Below, one piece after another: positions 16,341 to 24,154 of a stretch of 35,104 nucleotides of DNA. A model generated the notes under the pieces. It did not search any database and was not told the DNA's origin. It saw only the letters and a list, made by a program, of their open reading frames with translations. The stretch lies in the NCBI GenBank assembly GCA_000493965.1, contig AWNV01000033.1:1-35104 (forward strand). The letters are read 5' to 3'. Within the stretch, counting starts at the first letter, position 1, and each line of letters begins with the position of its first letter. The translations under genes were made by a program, and so were the position numbers. This stretch comes from Candidatus Aminicenans sakinawicola JGI OTU-1. GTDB taxonomy: Bacteria > Acidobacteriota > Aminicenantia > Aminicenantales > Aminicenantaceae.

Positions 16341-17175
16341 TGGCAGAGATGACTCGTGGAATCCCCTGAAGATCTTTAAAACATTTCACATCTCTCCAGC
16401 CGGACCCAAACATTTCCATTATTTTATCCTTCTGCCCATGACCGATTTCAAAAATAAGATATCCACCAGACTTTAAATATGCTGGAGATCCTTTCATCAA
16501 TTTTCTTATAACTTCCAGTCCAGTTTTTCCGGCCACAAGGGCCTTCCTGGGCTCATGTTTTATAATCTCCTCCTGGAGAGTTCCCCACTCTATGCTAGAA
16601 ACATAAGGAGGATTTGAAACGATAAAGCCGCATTTACCTTTCAAATTTAATTTTTTTAAAGGAGCAAACAAATTTCCGTAGACAAAGGTTATTTTTGAAA
16701 TTTCTTGAACGGCTGCATTCAACCGCGCATTTTTCAGGGCTTTACGTGAAATATCGCTTGCAATTATCCGCGCCAGAGGAAGCTCTTTTGCCAAAGATAC
16801 CGCAATATTTCCGCATCCCGTGCCTATATCCACTATAATTTCTTCTCTCCTCGATGAAACCTTAATAACACTATCCACCACCAATTCTGTTTCTGGTCTT
16901 GGGATCAAAACCCCCTGGAAAACCCTAAACGGGATAGACCAGAATTCCTTTTCCCCTATCAAATATGCCAGGGGGAATCCATCAAGGCGGGAGGAAATTA
17001 ATCGATAGTATAACTTCTTCTGTGCTGCGGATAGTCTTCTATCTGAACCTGCATAAAATTCTTCTTCTGAAATCGATGCGGCCTTTAAAAGCAAAATCTT
17101 AGCTTCAAGAGCAGGCTGGTCAATGTCTTTTAGAAGAGACTTCCCATTGACATACAATTGCTGAATTTTGCTCAA
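16330..17175 (-). CDS. prmC: Peptide chain release factor N5-glutamine methyltransferase
   Basis: Uses S-adenosylmethionine to methylate the glutamine of the GGQ motif in release factors. Of 281 residues, 1-85 are the helical N-terminal domain and the rest is a class I methyltransferase fold: IPRPETE (91-97), SAM motif DIGTGCG (116-122), and the glutamine-binding NPPY (188-191). The start is TTG at 17175 with only a weak ribosome site; no better in-frame start is near. It follows its substrate gene prfA by 12 bp, the common rpmE-prfA-prmC order, so translational coupling is likely. Confidence 0.94.
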   Translation of the reverse strand: MSKIQQLYVNGKSLLKDIDQPALEAKILLLKAASISEEEFYAGSDRRLSAAQKKLYYRLISSRLDGFPLAYLIGEKEFWSIPFRVFQGVLIPRPETELVVDSVIKVSSRREEIIVDIGTGCGNIAVSLAKELPLARIIASDISRKALKNARLNAAVQEISKITFVYGNLFAPLKKLNLKGKCGFIVSNPPYVSSIEWGTLQEEIIKHEPRKALVAGKTGLEVIRKLMKGSPAYLKSGGYLIFEIGHGQKDKIMEMFGSGWRDVKCFKDLQGIPRVISATIA

Positions 17176-17187
17176 TTGAAGTTCTAT

Positions 17188-18270
17188 TTATGACGAGGGT
17201 TTGGCCTTATCCGCCATAATCTGAGTCTGAAGATGAACCGTTAATGCATCAATGACCTCATCTATATTTCCATCAAGTATATTTTCTAATTTGTGGAGAG
17301 TTAAATTCAATCGGTGATCTGTAACCCTTGACTGGGGGAAATTATATGTTCTTATCTTCTCGCTTCTGTCCCCTGCTCCTACCTGAGATTTCCTGTCTTG
17401 AGAAATCTGTTTCTGCTGTTCAGTAATGGCTTTGTCCATCAATCTCGACCGCAAAATCCGCAGAGCTTTTTTTTTATTCCGGTGCTGGGATTTCTCATCT
17501 TGACATGAAGCTGTAATCCCACTGGGCTTATGAGTGACACGAATGGCAGTATAATTGCGGTTAACATTCTGCCCTCCAGGACCCGAAGCCCCGAAAGCTT
17601 CTATCCTTAAATCCTTAGGGTCCAGTAGAACATCAACCTCATCAGCTTCCGGAAGTACAGCAACCGTCACTGTGGATGTATGGATTCGACCACTGGCCTC
17701 AGTTTTTGGAACGCGCTGAACCCGGTGAACACCGCTTTCAAACTTCAGATGCGAATAAACACTATCCCCACGGATATTGACAATAATTTCTTTAAAACCA
17801 CCGACAGGAGAAGGGCTTGTGCTCATAACTTCCGATTTCCACCCCTTCTTTTCTGCAAGGCGGGAATACATACGGAATAGATCATGAGCAAAAAGGGAAG
17901 CCTCATCTCCCCCTGCTCCGGCTCGAATCTCAAGAAATACATCCTTTTCATCATTAGGGTCTTTAGAAAACAGCAATATCTTAAGCTCTTTTTCAAGCTT
18001 TTCCTCTTTTTGATGCAGTTCCTTTAAATCTTCTTCCGCCAGCTTTTTTAAATCCGGGTCCACACCCGCATCGTCTAATATCTCTTTAGAGTCTCTAATA
18101 TCTTTCTGGATCTTCCCGTAGTATTCATACTTCTTAACGATAGGCTCCAATTTAGCCCGTTCTTTTGATATTTTCTTAAGCTTTTGGGAGTCTGAAACTA
18201 AAGCGGGGTTAGACAGAGACAGTGTAAGGCTGCGGTATTTTTCCTTTATATTTTTCAGCTTTTGAAGCAT
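17188..18270 (-). CDS. prfA: Peptide chain release factor 1
   Basis: Recognises UAA and UAG stop codons and triggers peptide release. The 360-residue length is normal. The codon-recognition tripeptide region reads HRVQRVPKTEASGRIH, giving PKT (188-190), a PxT-type tripeptide as in RF1 rather than the SPF of RF2. The catalytic GGQ lies at 232-234 in GASGPGGQNVNRN, and RAGAGGDEA at 116-124 is the family signature. It starts 5 bp after the rpmE stop and precedes prmC, which modifies its GGQ glutamine. Confidence 0.96.
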   Translation of the reverse strand: MLQKLKNIKEKYRSLTLSLSNPALVSDSQKLKKISKERAKLEPIVKKYEYYGKIQKDIRDSKEILDDAGVDPDLKKLAEEDLKELHQKEEKLEKELKILLFSKDPNDEKDVFLEIRAGAGGDEASLFAHDLFRMYSRLAEKKGWKSEVMSTSPSPVGGFKEIIVNIRGDSVYSHLKFESGVHRVQRVPKTEASGRIHTSTVTVAVLPEADEVDVLLDPKDLRIEAFGASGPGGQNVNRNYTAIRVTHKPSGITASCQDEKSQHRNKKKALRILRSRLMDKAITEQQKQISQDRKSQVGAGDRSEKIRTYNFPQSRVTDHRLNLTLHKLENILDGNIDEVIDALTVHLQTQIMADKAKPSS

Positions 18271-18275
18271 CTTTT

Positions 18276-18500
18276 TTATTTATTGACATTACTATATTTA
18301 TTGACATTACTATATTTTTTCCTGAATTTTTCTACGCGTCCAGCACTATCTATGAATTTCTGTTTACCTGTAAAAAACGGATGGCACTTGGAACAAATTT
18401 CCACTCTGATTTCTTTTTTGGTGGACCGGGTTTTGAACGTATTTCCGCATGCACATGTCACTGTACATTCCACATAACCTGGATGAATCTCTTTCTTCAT
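18276..18500 (-). CDS. rpmE: Ribosomal protein L31, zinc-binding type
   Basis: The 74-residue protein opens MKKEIHPGYVECTVTCACGN and has the C...CxC plus CSKCHPF cysteine pattern of the zinc-containing L31 form, with HPFFTGKQKFIDSAGRVEKF near its end. AAGGAG is well placed before the ATG and a promoter is seen at 18527-18556. The usual protein ends soon after RVEKFRKKY; here KYSNVN appears twice before the stop, encoded by an exact 18-bp tandem duplication. First gene of rpmE-prfA-prmC. Confidence 0.96.
   Translation of the reverse strand: MKKEIHPGYVECTVTCACGNTFKTRSTKKEIRVEICSKCHPFFTGKQKFIDSAGRVEKFRKKYSNVNKYSNVNK
18282..18317 (-). repeat. Exact 18-bp tandem duplication in the rpmE 3' end
   Basis: Two identical in-frame 18-bp units (18282-18299 and 18300-18317) each encode KYSNVN at the L31 C-terminus. 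Confidence 0.9.
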
Positions 18501-18526
18501 ATCAATTACTCCTTGTCAAGCAAATA

Positions 18527-18556
18527 ATTATAACAGATATTTCCACCAAGAGTAAA
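18527..18556 (-). promoter_or_regulatory. Candidate promoter of rpmE-prfA-prmC
   Basis: On the minus strand TTTACT (18551-18556) is followed after 18 bases by a perfect TATAAT (18527-18532), 26 bp before the rpmE ATG and immediately after the VanZ-like stop codon. Confidence 0.55.
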
Positions 18557-18946
18557 CTAAACTTTGCTCACACGCCTGTTAATCACAATTAATTTAAACA
18601 AAACCAGCGCTGCAACTGCCCCCATAAAATCAGAAACCAAATCGTTAATTCCAAAGAACCGGTAAGGAAGCATAATTTGAACAAGCTCAATAAACAAGCC
18701 GTAACCTGTCGAATATAAAATAATTTTAAAAAAGGGAACAGTAATTTTTTCTGCCTTATAAAATCCGTAGCATAAAAGCAAGGCAAAAATTCCAAAACTA
18801 AAGAAATGCATGGAATAATCGGACAAAATCAAAGTAAAAAACTTATTAATTTTCTGCACTTTTTCAATTCCTATTGAAGGAACTGTACAGCAGACAAAGA
18901 TTATCCCTCCCCATAAATACGCAAAGAAAAACGGTTTGCCCTTCAT
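18557..18946 (-). CDS. VanZ-like membrane protein
   Basis: The 129-residue protein has four predicted membrane segments (about 7-24, 50-63, 72-85 and 101-122). The conserved VanZ features are KxxHFxxFxxxA-like SMHFFSFGIFALLL, GYGLFIELVQIMLPYRFFGINDLVSDFMGAVAALV with the GxxxExxQ and D-x-x-D/N-x-x-G signatures. The original VanZ gives low-level teicoplanin resistance, but most chromosomal VanZ-like proteins have no known function. It lies 14 bp after the preceding unknown gene, in the same run. Confidence 0.85.
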   Translation of the reverse strand: MKGKPFFFAYLWGGIIFVCCTVPSIGIEKVQKINKFFTLILSDYSMHFFSFGIFALLLCYGFYKAEKITVPFFKIILYSTGYGLFIELVQIMLPYRFFGINDLVSDFMGAVAALVLFKLIVINRRVSKV

Positions 18947-18960
18947 GATTTGAATTTTTT

Positions 18961-19827
18961 TCAGCTTACGACTCCCGCCTCTCTTTCCTTCTTACGATAG
19001 CATTCCCAATCTATGAAATAACTTTGTCCTCTCTCCGTTTCCATGACTTTTTTTTTATATTCCCTTGAGTCAAGGTAATTTCTTAAGGTTTTATTCATCG
19101 GATAAACTTGTTCTTCCGCCTTCCATTCATAAGTGCTCCCATCTCCCTTTCTCAGACAATTGAGATGTACAATCCATGCTAATTTCTTAAATGAAACATC
19201 AGGGAAAGATTTTCTAATGGCTAAAATCTCGCCCTTTTTTTCGGGATTGAAAAAACGGAAATTTCGAGAAAACAACAAAGCATTATGGAAATAGGCGGGA
19301 AAAGCCAGTATCCCGTCATTATTACTTAGCCTGGCTAAGTAGGTAAAAATATCCATTATTTTCTTTCCAAGATTCAGGCCTGGATACACTTGGCCTGGAA
19401 GGGGAGTTTTCCCATGCGAAAATCTTAAAAGAGGATTCTGAAGAGTCAGCCACTCCAGCATCAAAAACCTGAATTCTGGTATCGAAAAATTCAGAGCAAT
19501 TTCATCCTTTGGTCGGAACGATCCTTCCCTTATCTTTAAATCCACAATAAGGTTTTCAGGCTTCTTCGTTTTATAGAAAATTTGAAATCTCTGCAGAGGT
19601 GGAAACTCCGAAGAATCCATTTCGAAATCCAAAGGCCATAGTTTTCTCTTTTGAGCATCCTTAAACAAGTTCTTCTTTCTTAAAACCTCCACAACCTGGT
19701 TTAAAGAATATTTCCCCAGGAAAAGGGAAGATCCCTTCTTTTCGGTCAAAACCGAAAATATCTCATTCTCTTCAATGAGAAGCGATTCTTTTGCACGCAG
19801 TTTTTCTTTAGACCTTATTATCTTCAT
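18961..19827 (-). CDS. Uncharacterised protein, soluble, family not recognised
   Basis: I place the start at the ATG at 19827 (MKIIRSKEKL, 288 residues); a TTG at 19845 would add six residues and neither has a good ribosome site. There is no signal peptide or membrane segment. Striking segments are LPGQVYPGLNLGKKIMDIF, LARLSNNDGILAFPAYFHNALLFS and a lysine/glutamate-rich C-terminus with several tryptophans. The PGLNLG run and the alternation of strands and helices suggest a compact enzyme-like fold, but I recognise no catalytic motif. It sits between rsmD and the VanZ-like gene on the same strand. Confidence 0.75.
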   Translation of the reverse strand: MKIIRSKEKLRAKESLLIEENEIFSVLTEKKGSSLFLGKYSLNQVVEVLRKKNLFKDAQKRKLWPLDFEMDSSEFPPLQRFQIFYKTKKPENLIVDLKIREGSFRPKDEIALNFSIPEFRFLMLEWLTLQNPLLRFSHGKTPLPGQVYPGLNLGKKIMDIFTYLARLSNNDGILAFPAYFHNALLFSRNFRFFNPEKKGEILAIRKSFPDVSFKKLAWIVHLNCLRKGDGSTYEWKAEEQVYPMNKTLRNYLDSREYKKKVMETERGQSYFIDWECYRKKEREAGVVS

Positions 19828-19860
19828 ATCTATCCAAGTTCCCAAAAATCAAGCTACCAT

Positions 19861-19899
19861 GGGTTATTCACCATCGGCAGTTTTTATGAATAATTCAGG
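19861..19899. repeat. Dispersed inverted-repeat element, locus C
   Basis: GGGTTATTCAC (19861-19871) and ATGAATAATTCAGG (19886-19899) face each other, separated by a 14-bp interior that ends in TTTTT. The arm order and the GCAGTTTTT before the right arm match locus A (9819-9894) with most of the interior missing. Confidence 0.8.
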
Positions 19900-19937
19900 G
19901 TAAATTCTAATGAAAAAAAATAGCCCAGGCAAGCTTT

Positions 19938-20480
19938 TTATTCAAAAAAAACAAGTGTATCATCCCCGATGGTTAATTTGCGCTTTACATCAAAATATTT
20001 CGTCTTGAATTTTGTCTTAAAATAATGGCGGAGGATGATTTTCCCTCCCTTCTCTAGAATCTCTCTCTTTTTTATTACCTTGAGCGGATCTCGTTCTTCC
20101 AATAGCTTATAAGGCGGGTCTACAACAATCAAGCCGAATTTCATCTCCTCTTTTGCTATCTGAATAACTGCTCTATTAAATTCCTTTCGAATTATGCGAG
20201 CTTCATGGCCTGCTTCGCATTTCGCCAGGTTTGCCTTGATCGTTTTCACTGAGGGGTAATATTCGTCGATGAAAACCACAAAATCGGCCCCGCGGCTCAA
20301 AGCTTCTATTCCAACAGAACCCGTTCCTGCAAACCCATCCAAGAAAATACTTCCTCTTACATCCGATTGAATGATATTGAACAAACATTCCTTAAGCTTA
20401 TCCGGCATAGGGCGCACACACATGCTCGGCACACGTTTCAGCCGCTTTCCTTTATATTTTCCGCTGATTACTCTAATCAT
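19938..20480 (-). CDS. rsmD: 16S rRNA (guanine966-N2)-methyltransferase
   Basis: Methylates G966 of 16S rRNA during 30S assembly, using SAM. The 180-residue protein begins MIRVISGKYKGKRLKRVP, then CVRPMPDKLKECLFNII (the family's RPTxDxxREALFNIL region), the SAM motif FLDGFAGTGSVGIEA (46-60) and catalytic DPPY (121-124). No Shine-Dalgarno is visible; the bases before the ATG read AACCTGAATAAT, resembling an arm of the dispersed repeat. The first gene of the run is 22 bp upstream. Confidence 0.94.
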   Translation of the reverse strand: MIRVISGKYKGKRLKRVPSMCVRPMPDKLKECLFNIIQSDVRGSIFLDGFAGTGSVGIEALSRGADFVVFIDEYYPSVKTIKANLAKCEAGHEARIIRKEFNRAVIQIAKEEMKFGLIVVDPPYKLLEERDPLKVIKKREILEKGGKIILRHYFKTKFKTKYFDVKRKLTIGDDTLVFFE

Positions 20481-20502
20481 ATTATTCAGGTTAAAATCTG
20501 AA

Positions 20503-21093
20503 TCAATAGTAAAATGCGGCCTCCCCCCTGTCTGTTTTTACATCTTTTATTCCATAAGGAAGGTCATACCAGTCATTGATGCTCGATGCTTCTGTTTTAT
20601 CGATTCTAGAGGCAATTAATATTATCAAATCAAGAACCATAGGCTGAACAGGTTGGTCTTCAAGAAACAGATCTTCTATCGCAAGCCTTACTCTGCTATC
20701 TTTAACTTCAATTCTCCCTCTAAAATAAAGGTTCATTTCAGGCCGGAGGAATTTTGTAAGCTTCTGATTTCTTAAATCAACAAATATTTTCCCTTCTATA
20801 CTGTTATCTTTAAACAATTTCAGGTGGAGTTCTTTCATGACTTCTTCTTTTTCTGTCTCGATGCGAAATGCAATGTAAGAATTGAGTTCGCTCTCGGTTA
20901 CCACAACTTTTCTTAATTTCCTCACATTCGGCTTTAACTGCTCTTTCTGGACTTTTTCAATCAGCCTCAAAACCTTCTGTGCTTCCTCGAGAGAGTAATC
21001 CGGATTCCCATATACATATATAAAAAAGAAGAGTGGAAGGAGAATGACACTGTATGCCTTGTGCTTCATCCTTAGGAGCCCTAGTATTTTCAT
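20503..21093 (-). CDS. Conserved-looking secreted protein of unknown function
   Basis: The 196-residue product has a signal peptide (VILLPLFFFIYVYG). An in-frame ATG at 21069 gives a more compact signal (MKHKAYSV) and may be the real start. The mature part alternates charged strands, for example ESELNSYIAFRI, KLFKDNSIEGKIFVDL and LYFRGRIEVKDSRVRLAIEDL, a pattern seen in periplasmic lipid-binding-type domains. That resemblance is by eye only and I assign no family. It is the first gene of the minus-strand run ending with the VanZ-like gene. Confidence 0.7.
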   Translation of the reverse strand: MKILGLLRMKHKAYSVILLPLFFFIYVYGNPDYSLEEAQKVLRLIEKVQKEQLKPNVRKLRKVVVTESELNSYIAFRIETEKEEVMKELHLKLFKDNSIEGKIFVDLRNQKLTKFLRPEMNLYFRGRIEVKDSRVRLAIEDLFLEDQPVQPMVLDLIILIASRIDKTEASSINDWYDLPYGIKDVKTDRGEAAFYY

Positions 21094-21299
21094 TATATTA
21101 CTTCAAACCGCAGTTTTATTCATTTTACTTCATTCCCCCACATAAAAAAAGAGGAGAAGCTGAATTATAAGTGGATTGGAGGGATCAGGTTAGCTAGAAT
21201 TCGAGAAGGAGAATAAATTGATGATTCTCTGTTCCGGGCTTAATCCAAATTCTATTGATCTATCTGAACTTTGGGACAAACTCCATTATTGCCTATAGT

Positions 21300-21713
21300 T
21301 TATAATGACTCCGGGCTGATCAATCTGACTGACGGAAAATATGTGCGATATCTAGATACATCTCGTGTGATCAAGTCCAAGTCAAAGATAGCGGCTTGTG
21401 CTCCAATATAGAAATCGGGTAAAGGTGACCTCTTTACTCCTTTACCTTTCCTATACTTTAGAAAAGCTTTTCCAGCTAAAAACAGAGCCTCTTTGGGAAT
21501 TTCCAGCATCTGGAATCCGCCTTTATTGAGGGCCGATTCCAATTTCTCTATTCTCTTAAAGGCAAGAGAGACTTCAGTATACACAATTGAGTTGATGTAA
21601 AGCTTAGTATAAACGCTGTATTTTGCCAATGAAGATTCAGACCAATCAGCCCAATTAGGATCATCGAGGAAAATGTCTAAAATGACGTTTGAGTCAACGA
21701 GAATGCCCTTCAT
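21300..21713 (-). CDS. vapC: VapC-type PIN-domain toxin
   Basis: PIN-domain ribonucleases cut RNA when freed from the antitoxin. The 137-residue protein carries the four acidic residues expected of the active site: Asp7 (LVDSNVILD), Glu47 (YTEVSLAF), Asp100 (LPDFYIGAQA) and Asp118 (LITRD). The start overlaps the antitoxin stop by 4 bp, so translation is coupled. Target RNA cannot be told from sequence. Confidence 0.9.
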   Translation of the reverse strand: MKGILVDSNVILDIFLDDPNWADWSESSLAKYSVYTKLYINSIVYTEVSLAFKRIEKLESALNKGGFQMLEIPKEALFLAGKAFLKYRKGKGVKRSPLPDFYIGAQAAIFDLDLITRDVSRYRTYFPSVRLISPESL

Positions 21714-21937
21714 CCGTCTCTCCTCGTTAAGGACATAATTTCATCTGTTGTCATCTTAACGGCTGCAACACCACGCAATTTTGAAAATTTACGGGTTGCG
21801 TCTTTTACCCCTTTTCTTTTCACTAAGTATACACGGCCTTCTTCCTCAATAAAATCAACTTCTGTGTATGGAGTTATCACCATTTTTTCGCGTATATTCT
21901 GAGGGATTGTGACTTGGCCCTTTGTGGTTACTCTCAT
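21710..21937 (-). CDS. vapB: VapB-type antitoxin with AbrB/SpoVT swapped-hairpin DNA-binding domain
   Basis: The 75-residue protein opens MRVTTKGQVTIPQNIREKM, the AbrB/MazE-type start, with TEVDFIEEEGRVYLVKRK completing the fold. The C-terminal 30 residues would wrap the toxin. GGAGG before the ATG overlaps the operator palindrome. As in other vapBC pairs, the VapBC complex probably represses this promoter. Confidence 0.9.
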   Translation of the reverse strand: MRVTTKGQVTIPQNIREKMVITPYTEVDFIEEEGRVYLVKRKGVKDATRKFSKLRGVAAVKMTTDEIMSLTRRDG

Positions 21938-21947
21938 GATTCGACCT

Positions 21948-21967
21948 CCAGTAATAAGTATTACTGG
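21948..21967. promoter_or_regulatory. Palindromic operator of vapBC
   Basis: Perfect 9-bp arms CCAGTAATA and TATTACTGG are separated by two bases. The dyad overlaps the ribosome site of vapB and lies at or just past the transcription start predicted from the adjacent promoter, the usual place for autorepression. Confidence 0.75.
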
Positions 21968-21969
21968 TA

Positions 21970-21998
21970 ATAGTACTACTTTAAACGCGTACTGTCAA
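21970..21998 (-). promoter_or_regulatory. Promoter of vapBC
   Basis: On the minus strand consensus TTGACA (21993-21998) is followed after 17 bases by TACTAT (21970-21975), two bases before the operator dyad. Confidence 0.75.
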
Positions 21999-22154
21999 TC
22001 ACAAATTTTATTGCCGGATATGAATAGGATTGGTGGCTATTTTCTGGAATAATAATTGATAGATCAGGAATGTTATGCCTGAATATTTAAAATAAAGAAG
22101 TTATGTGATTTAGACCTTTGTAACTGTCAAAAATCAGTAGAAGTAAGAGAATTG

Positions 22155-22955
22155 CTATTTTTCATTCTTGTATTGACAATCTGTTTCCCCACCTTGAAGC
22201 TTACCAAATTTGTATATAACTGCACCGCTTCCTGCGACAACTGCTGCAATACCTACAGGGGTAAGAAAAAGAGGAAGCATTCTTTTCTTGCATACCAGAT
22301 AGACCGAATCTCCGATTTCAGCATTTTTTGTCAATCCCAAAGTAGCTGTCTGGCCTGGAAACAATCTCTTCGCAGGAGAACCCTCCAGTCGTAAATCATC
22401 CAAATTCTGATAAAAATCCGTATTATCCCCTTTTGTATGGATCTTATCTTTCAACTGGAGCATTCCCTTTACAATGTAAACATCAGCCAATCTGTTCGGA
22501 GTGGCAAAATCGACAATTCTTCCTACAAAAGACTCCCCTGAGATTTTTTGTTCAGAATAAATATCTTTCATGGCGGAATATACTTTTTTCTCGTATGGAG
22601 TTAAAGACACCGACATCTTTGCAGTCTCATCTCCACTTACTTTCACTCCCACTAAACTGTCAGAGTTAAAATCTCCCTGAGAAGTTTTTACACCGTACAT
22701 ATATATTCCACTTTCAACACCTTGTACTTTAAAAATTCCATATTCATCTGAAACACTACTGTCATAGATAATGCCAGTGGACATATTCTTGACTTGAACT
22801 ACTGCACCTTCTAAAGGTGTGGTCCCGCCTTCACCATAAATAAATCCAATGATATTTCCTCTTCCGGCAGATTCACTCATCAAGAAACCTGAAGAGCAGA
22901 AAATTAACAGAAATAAAACGATAAGAATCCCTTTGACTTTTACGTCTTTAAACAT
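22155..22955 (-). CDS. Secreted protein with carboxypeptidase-regulatory-like (Ig-fold) domain
   Basis: The 266-residue protein has a signal peptide (ILIVLFLLIFCSSGFLMSES). Residues about 34-120 form a CarboxypepD_reg-like domain: GFIYGEGGTTPLEGAVVQVKNMSTG, SVSDEYGIFKVQGVESGIYMYGVKT. A middle region follows and a hydrophobic segment near 226-247 (LFLTPVGIAAVVAGSGAVIYKFG) predicts C-terminal membrane anchoring or a glycine-rich helix. Its partner is unknown. GGAGG at the ATG and a strong promoter upstream show it is transcribed on its own, not with the exopolysaccharide operon that ends upstream at a terminator. Confidence 0.8.
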   Translation of the reverse strand: MFKDVKVKGILIVLFLLIFCSSGFLMSESAGRGNIIGFIYGEGGTTPLEGAVVQVKNMSTGIIYDSSVSDEYGIFKVQGVESGIYMYGVKTSQGDFNSDSLVGVKVSGDETAKMSVSLTPYEKKVYSAMKDIYSEQKISGESFVGRIVDFATPNRLADVYIVKGMLQLKDKIHTKGDNTDFYQNLDDLRLEGSPAKRLFPGQTATLGLTKNAEIGDSVYLVCKKRMLPLFLTPVGIAAVVAGSGAVIYKFGKLQGGETDCQYKNEK

Positions 22956-22978
22956 TTCATCCTCCGTTAGCTGTAAAT

Positions 22979-23007
22979 AATATATTAGTTTCTACCCAGC
23001 TTGTCAA
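22979..23007 (-). promoter_or_regulatory. Strong sigma70-type promoter
   Basis: On the minus strand TTGACA (23002-23007) and TATATT (22979-22984) are 17 bases apart, 23 bp before the ATG at 22955. The gap 22956-23331 otherwise holds a terminator (23164-23194) and a dispersed repeat (23296-23331). Confidence 0.75.
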
Positions 23008-23163
23008 GCATTAATTCAAAAATTGATTATTCATCAATATTGATTGCAGATACCTTAAGACTTAATTCTCTTGATGGCCCCAATATTTGACTCAGGTATC
23101 CATTATTGTGATGAATCCCCCAAATGCGCTATAGGAGAATAATTTAGCTCAAAATTCAAATCT

Positions 23164-23194
23164 AAAAAAAAGGCCCGGTTTATAACCGAGCCTT
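23164..23194 (-). terminator. Intrinsic terminator of the exopolysaccharide operon
   Basis: On the minus strand an 11-bp stem (AAGGCTCGGTT / AACCGGGCCTT, one mismatch, 3-base loop) is followed by eight T residues. It lies 140 bp after the stop of the PHP phosphatase gene. Confidence 0.85.
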
Positions 23195-23295
23195 CATGTA
23201 TCTTCTTCTGTCTTTAGTCTTACTTCATCCGATTATAAGCTATCTCCCTTCTCCCTATTTGAAATTACATCACACTTGTCATATTGTTAACTTAT

Positions 23296-23331
23296 CCTGA
23301 ATTATTCATAAAGAATCGTGAATAATCCAGG
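23296..23331. repeat. Dispersed inverted-repeat element, locus D
   Basis: CCTGAATTATTCAT (23296-23309) and GTGAATAATCCAGG (23318-23331) form a hairpin with an 8-base loop and 12 of 14 pairs matching. It abuts the stop codon of the PHP phosphatase gene. Confidence 0.85.
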
Positions 23332-24138
23332 TTATTTCTTGCTTCTAAAGAAATTTGGGATTTTTATGGAAAATGATTTTTTCTTTCTTCTTGGATCAAC
23401 TGGCTCGGGAAAATACGAAATTTCCTTATCATTTAAAACAGCCTGGGGGTTTTCCCTCACAAGATGATATGATTCCTTTTCTCCAACTACTTCTGCAGCT
23501 TTCTCTAAAGCCTCTGAGAGTTTCGGAAGAATGGAGCGGGTATTATGGCCATCAGTGGCAATAAAATGTATTAATCTTAATTCTAAAAATTGATAGACTC
23601 CTTCCTTGACTGTGTTTCCATATAAGCCAGAAAAACTTCCGCTGTTTGCCTGCGAGAGAGCGCCCATCCGCACTAAATCGTACAGCAAGCCAGGATTCTG
23701 GGTAAAAACAGAATTTCTTTCCGGATGGGCAATGATAGGAGTGATTCCCTCACTCATCAATTCAAAAAAAAGCCTCTTCACCCCTGAAAAGACATGCTCT
23801 GAAGGGAATTCGACAAACATATAAGAGCTGTGATTAAGAACCAAAAAGTTCTTATGTTCTTTTATGGCTTTTATCAGATTGTGTGAGATATGAACTTCTG
23901 CTCCAGGGAAGATTTCCACATCGATATTGTTTTTTTTCAGAGCCCGGCTTAACTCCTGCCGCTTCTCTTCGATTATCCCAAAATCTCTGCAAATGAAATT
24001 GTTCCTGAAAAGATGAGGAGCAGCCACAATTTTCTCGATTCCATCTTCCCTGGCTGCCCTTGCCATCTCTAAAGCCTCTTCCAGAGTCTGGGCACCGTCA
24101 TCTAAGCCAGGAAGAATATGACAGTGAAGGTCAATCAT
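23332..24138 (-). CDS. CpsB/CapC-type tyrosine phosphatase, PHP fold
   Basis: Metal-dependent phosphatases of this family remove phosphate from the tyrosine autokinase of exopolysaccharide systems. The 268-residue protein begins with the metal motif MIDLHCHILPGLDDGA (His5, His7), followed by AAPHLF (His42), GAEVHIS, the IIAHPERN region and IATDGHN, giving the usual His/Asp/Glu ligand set of PHP enzymes. The basic tail (RRKKKSFSIKIPNFFRSKK) may hold it at the membrane. It lies 16 bp after the export gene and is the last gene of the operon that also encodes the kinase, its expected substrate. Confidence 0.92.
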   Translation of the reverse strand: MIDLHCHILPGLDDGAQTLEEALEMARAAREDGIEKIVAAPHLFRNNFICRDFGIIEEKRQELSRALKKNNIDVEIFPGAEVHISHNLIKAIKEHKNFLVLNHSSYMFVEFPSEHVFSGVKRLFFELMSEGITPIIAHPERNSVFTQNPGLLYDLVRMGALSQANSGSFSGLYGNTVKEGVYQFLELRLIHFIATDGHNTRSILPKLSEALEKAAEVVGEKESYHLVRENPQAVLNDKEISYFPEPVDPRRKKKSFSIKIPNFFRSKK

Positions 24139-24154
24139 TTTTTCGGTTTAAAGT

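Noticed and set aside
21221..21298. Plus-strand 25-codon frame (MILCSGLNPNSIDLSELWDK...) with AAGGAG upstream
   Set aside because: The ribosome-like site is part of a small hairpin, nothing supports expression, and it could be chance or a gene relic; too little evidence to call a gene.
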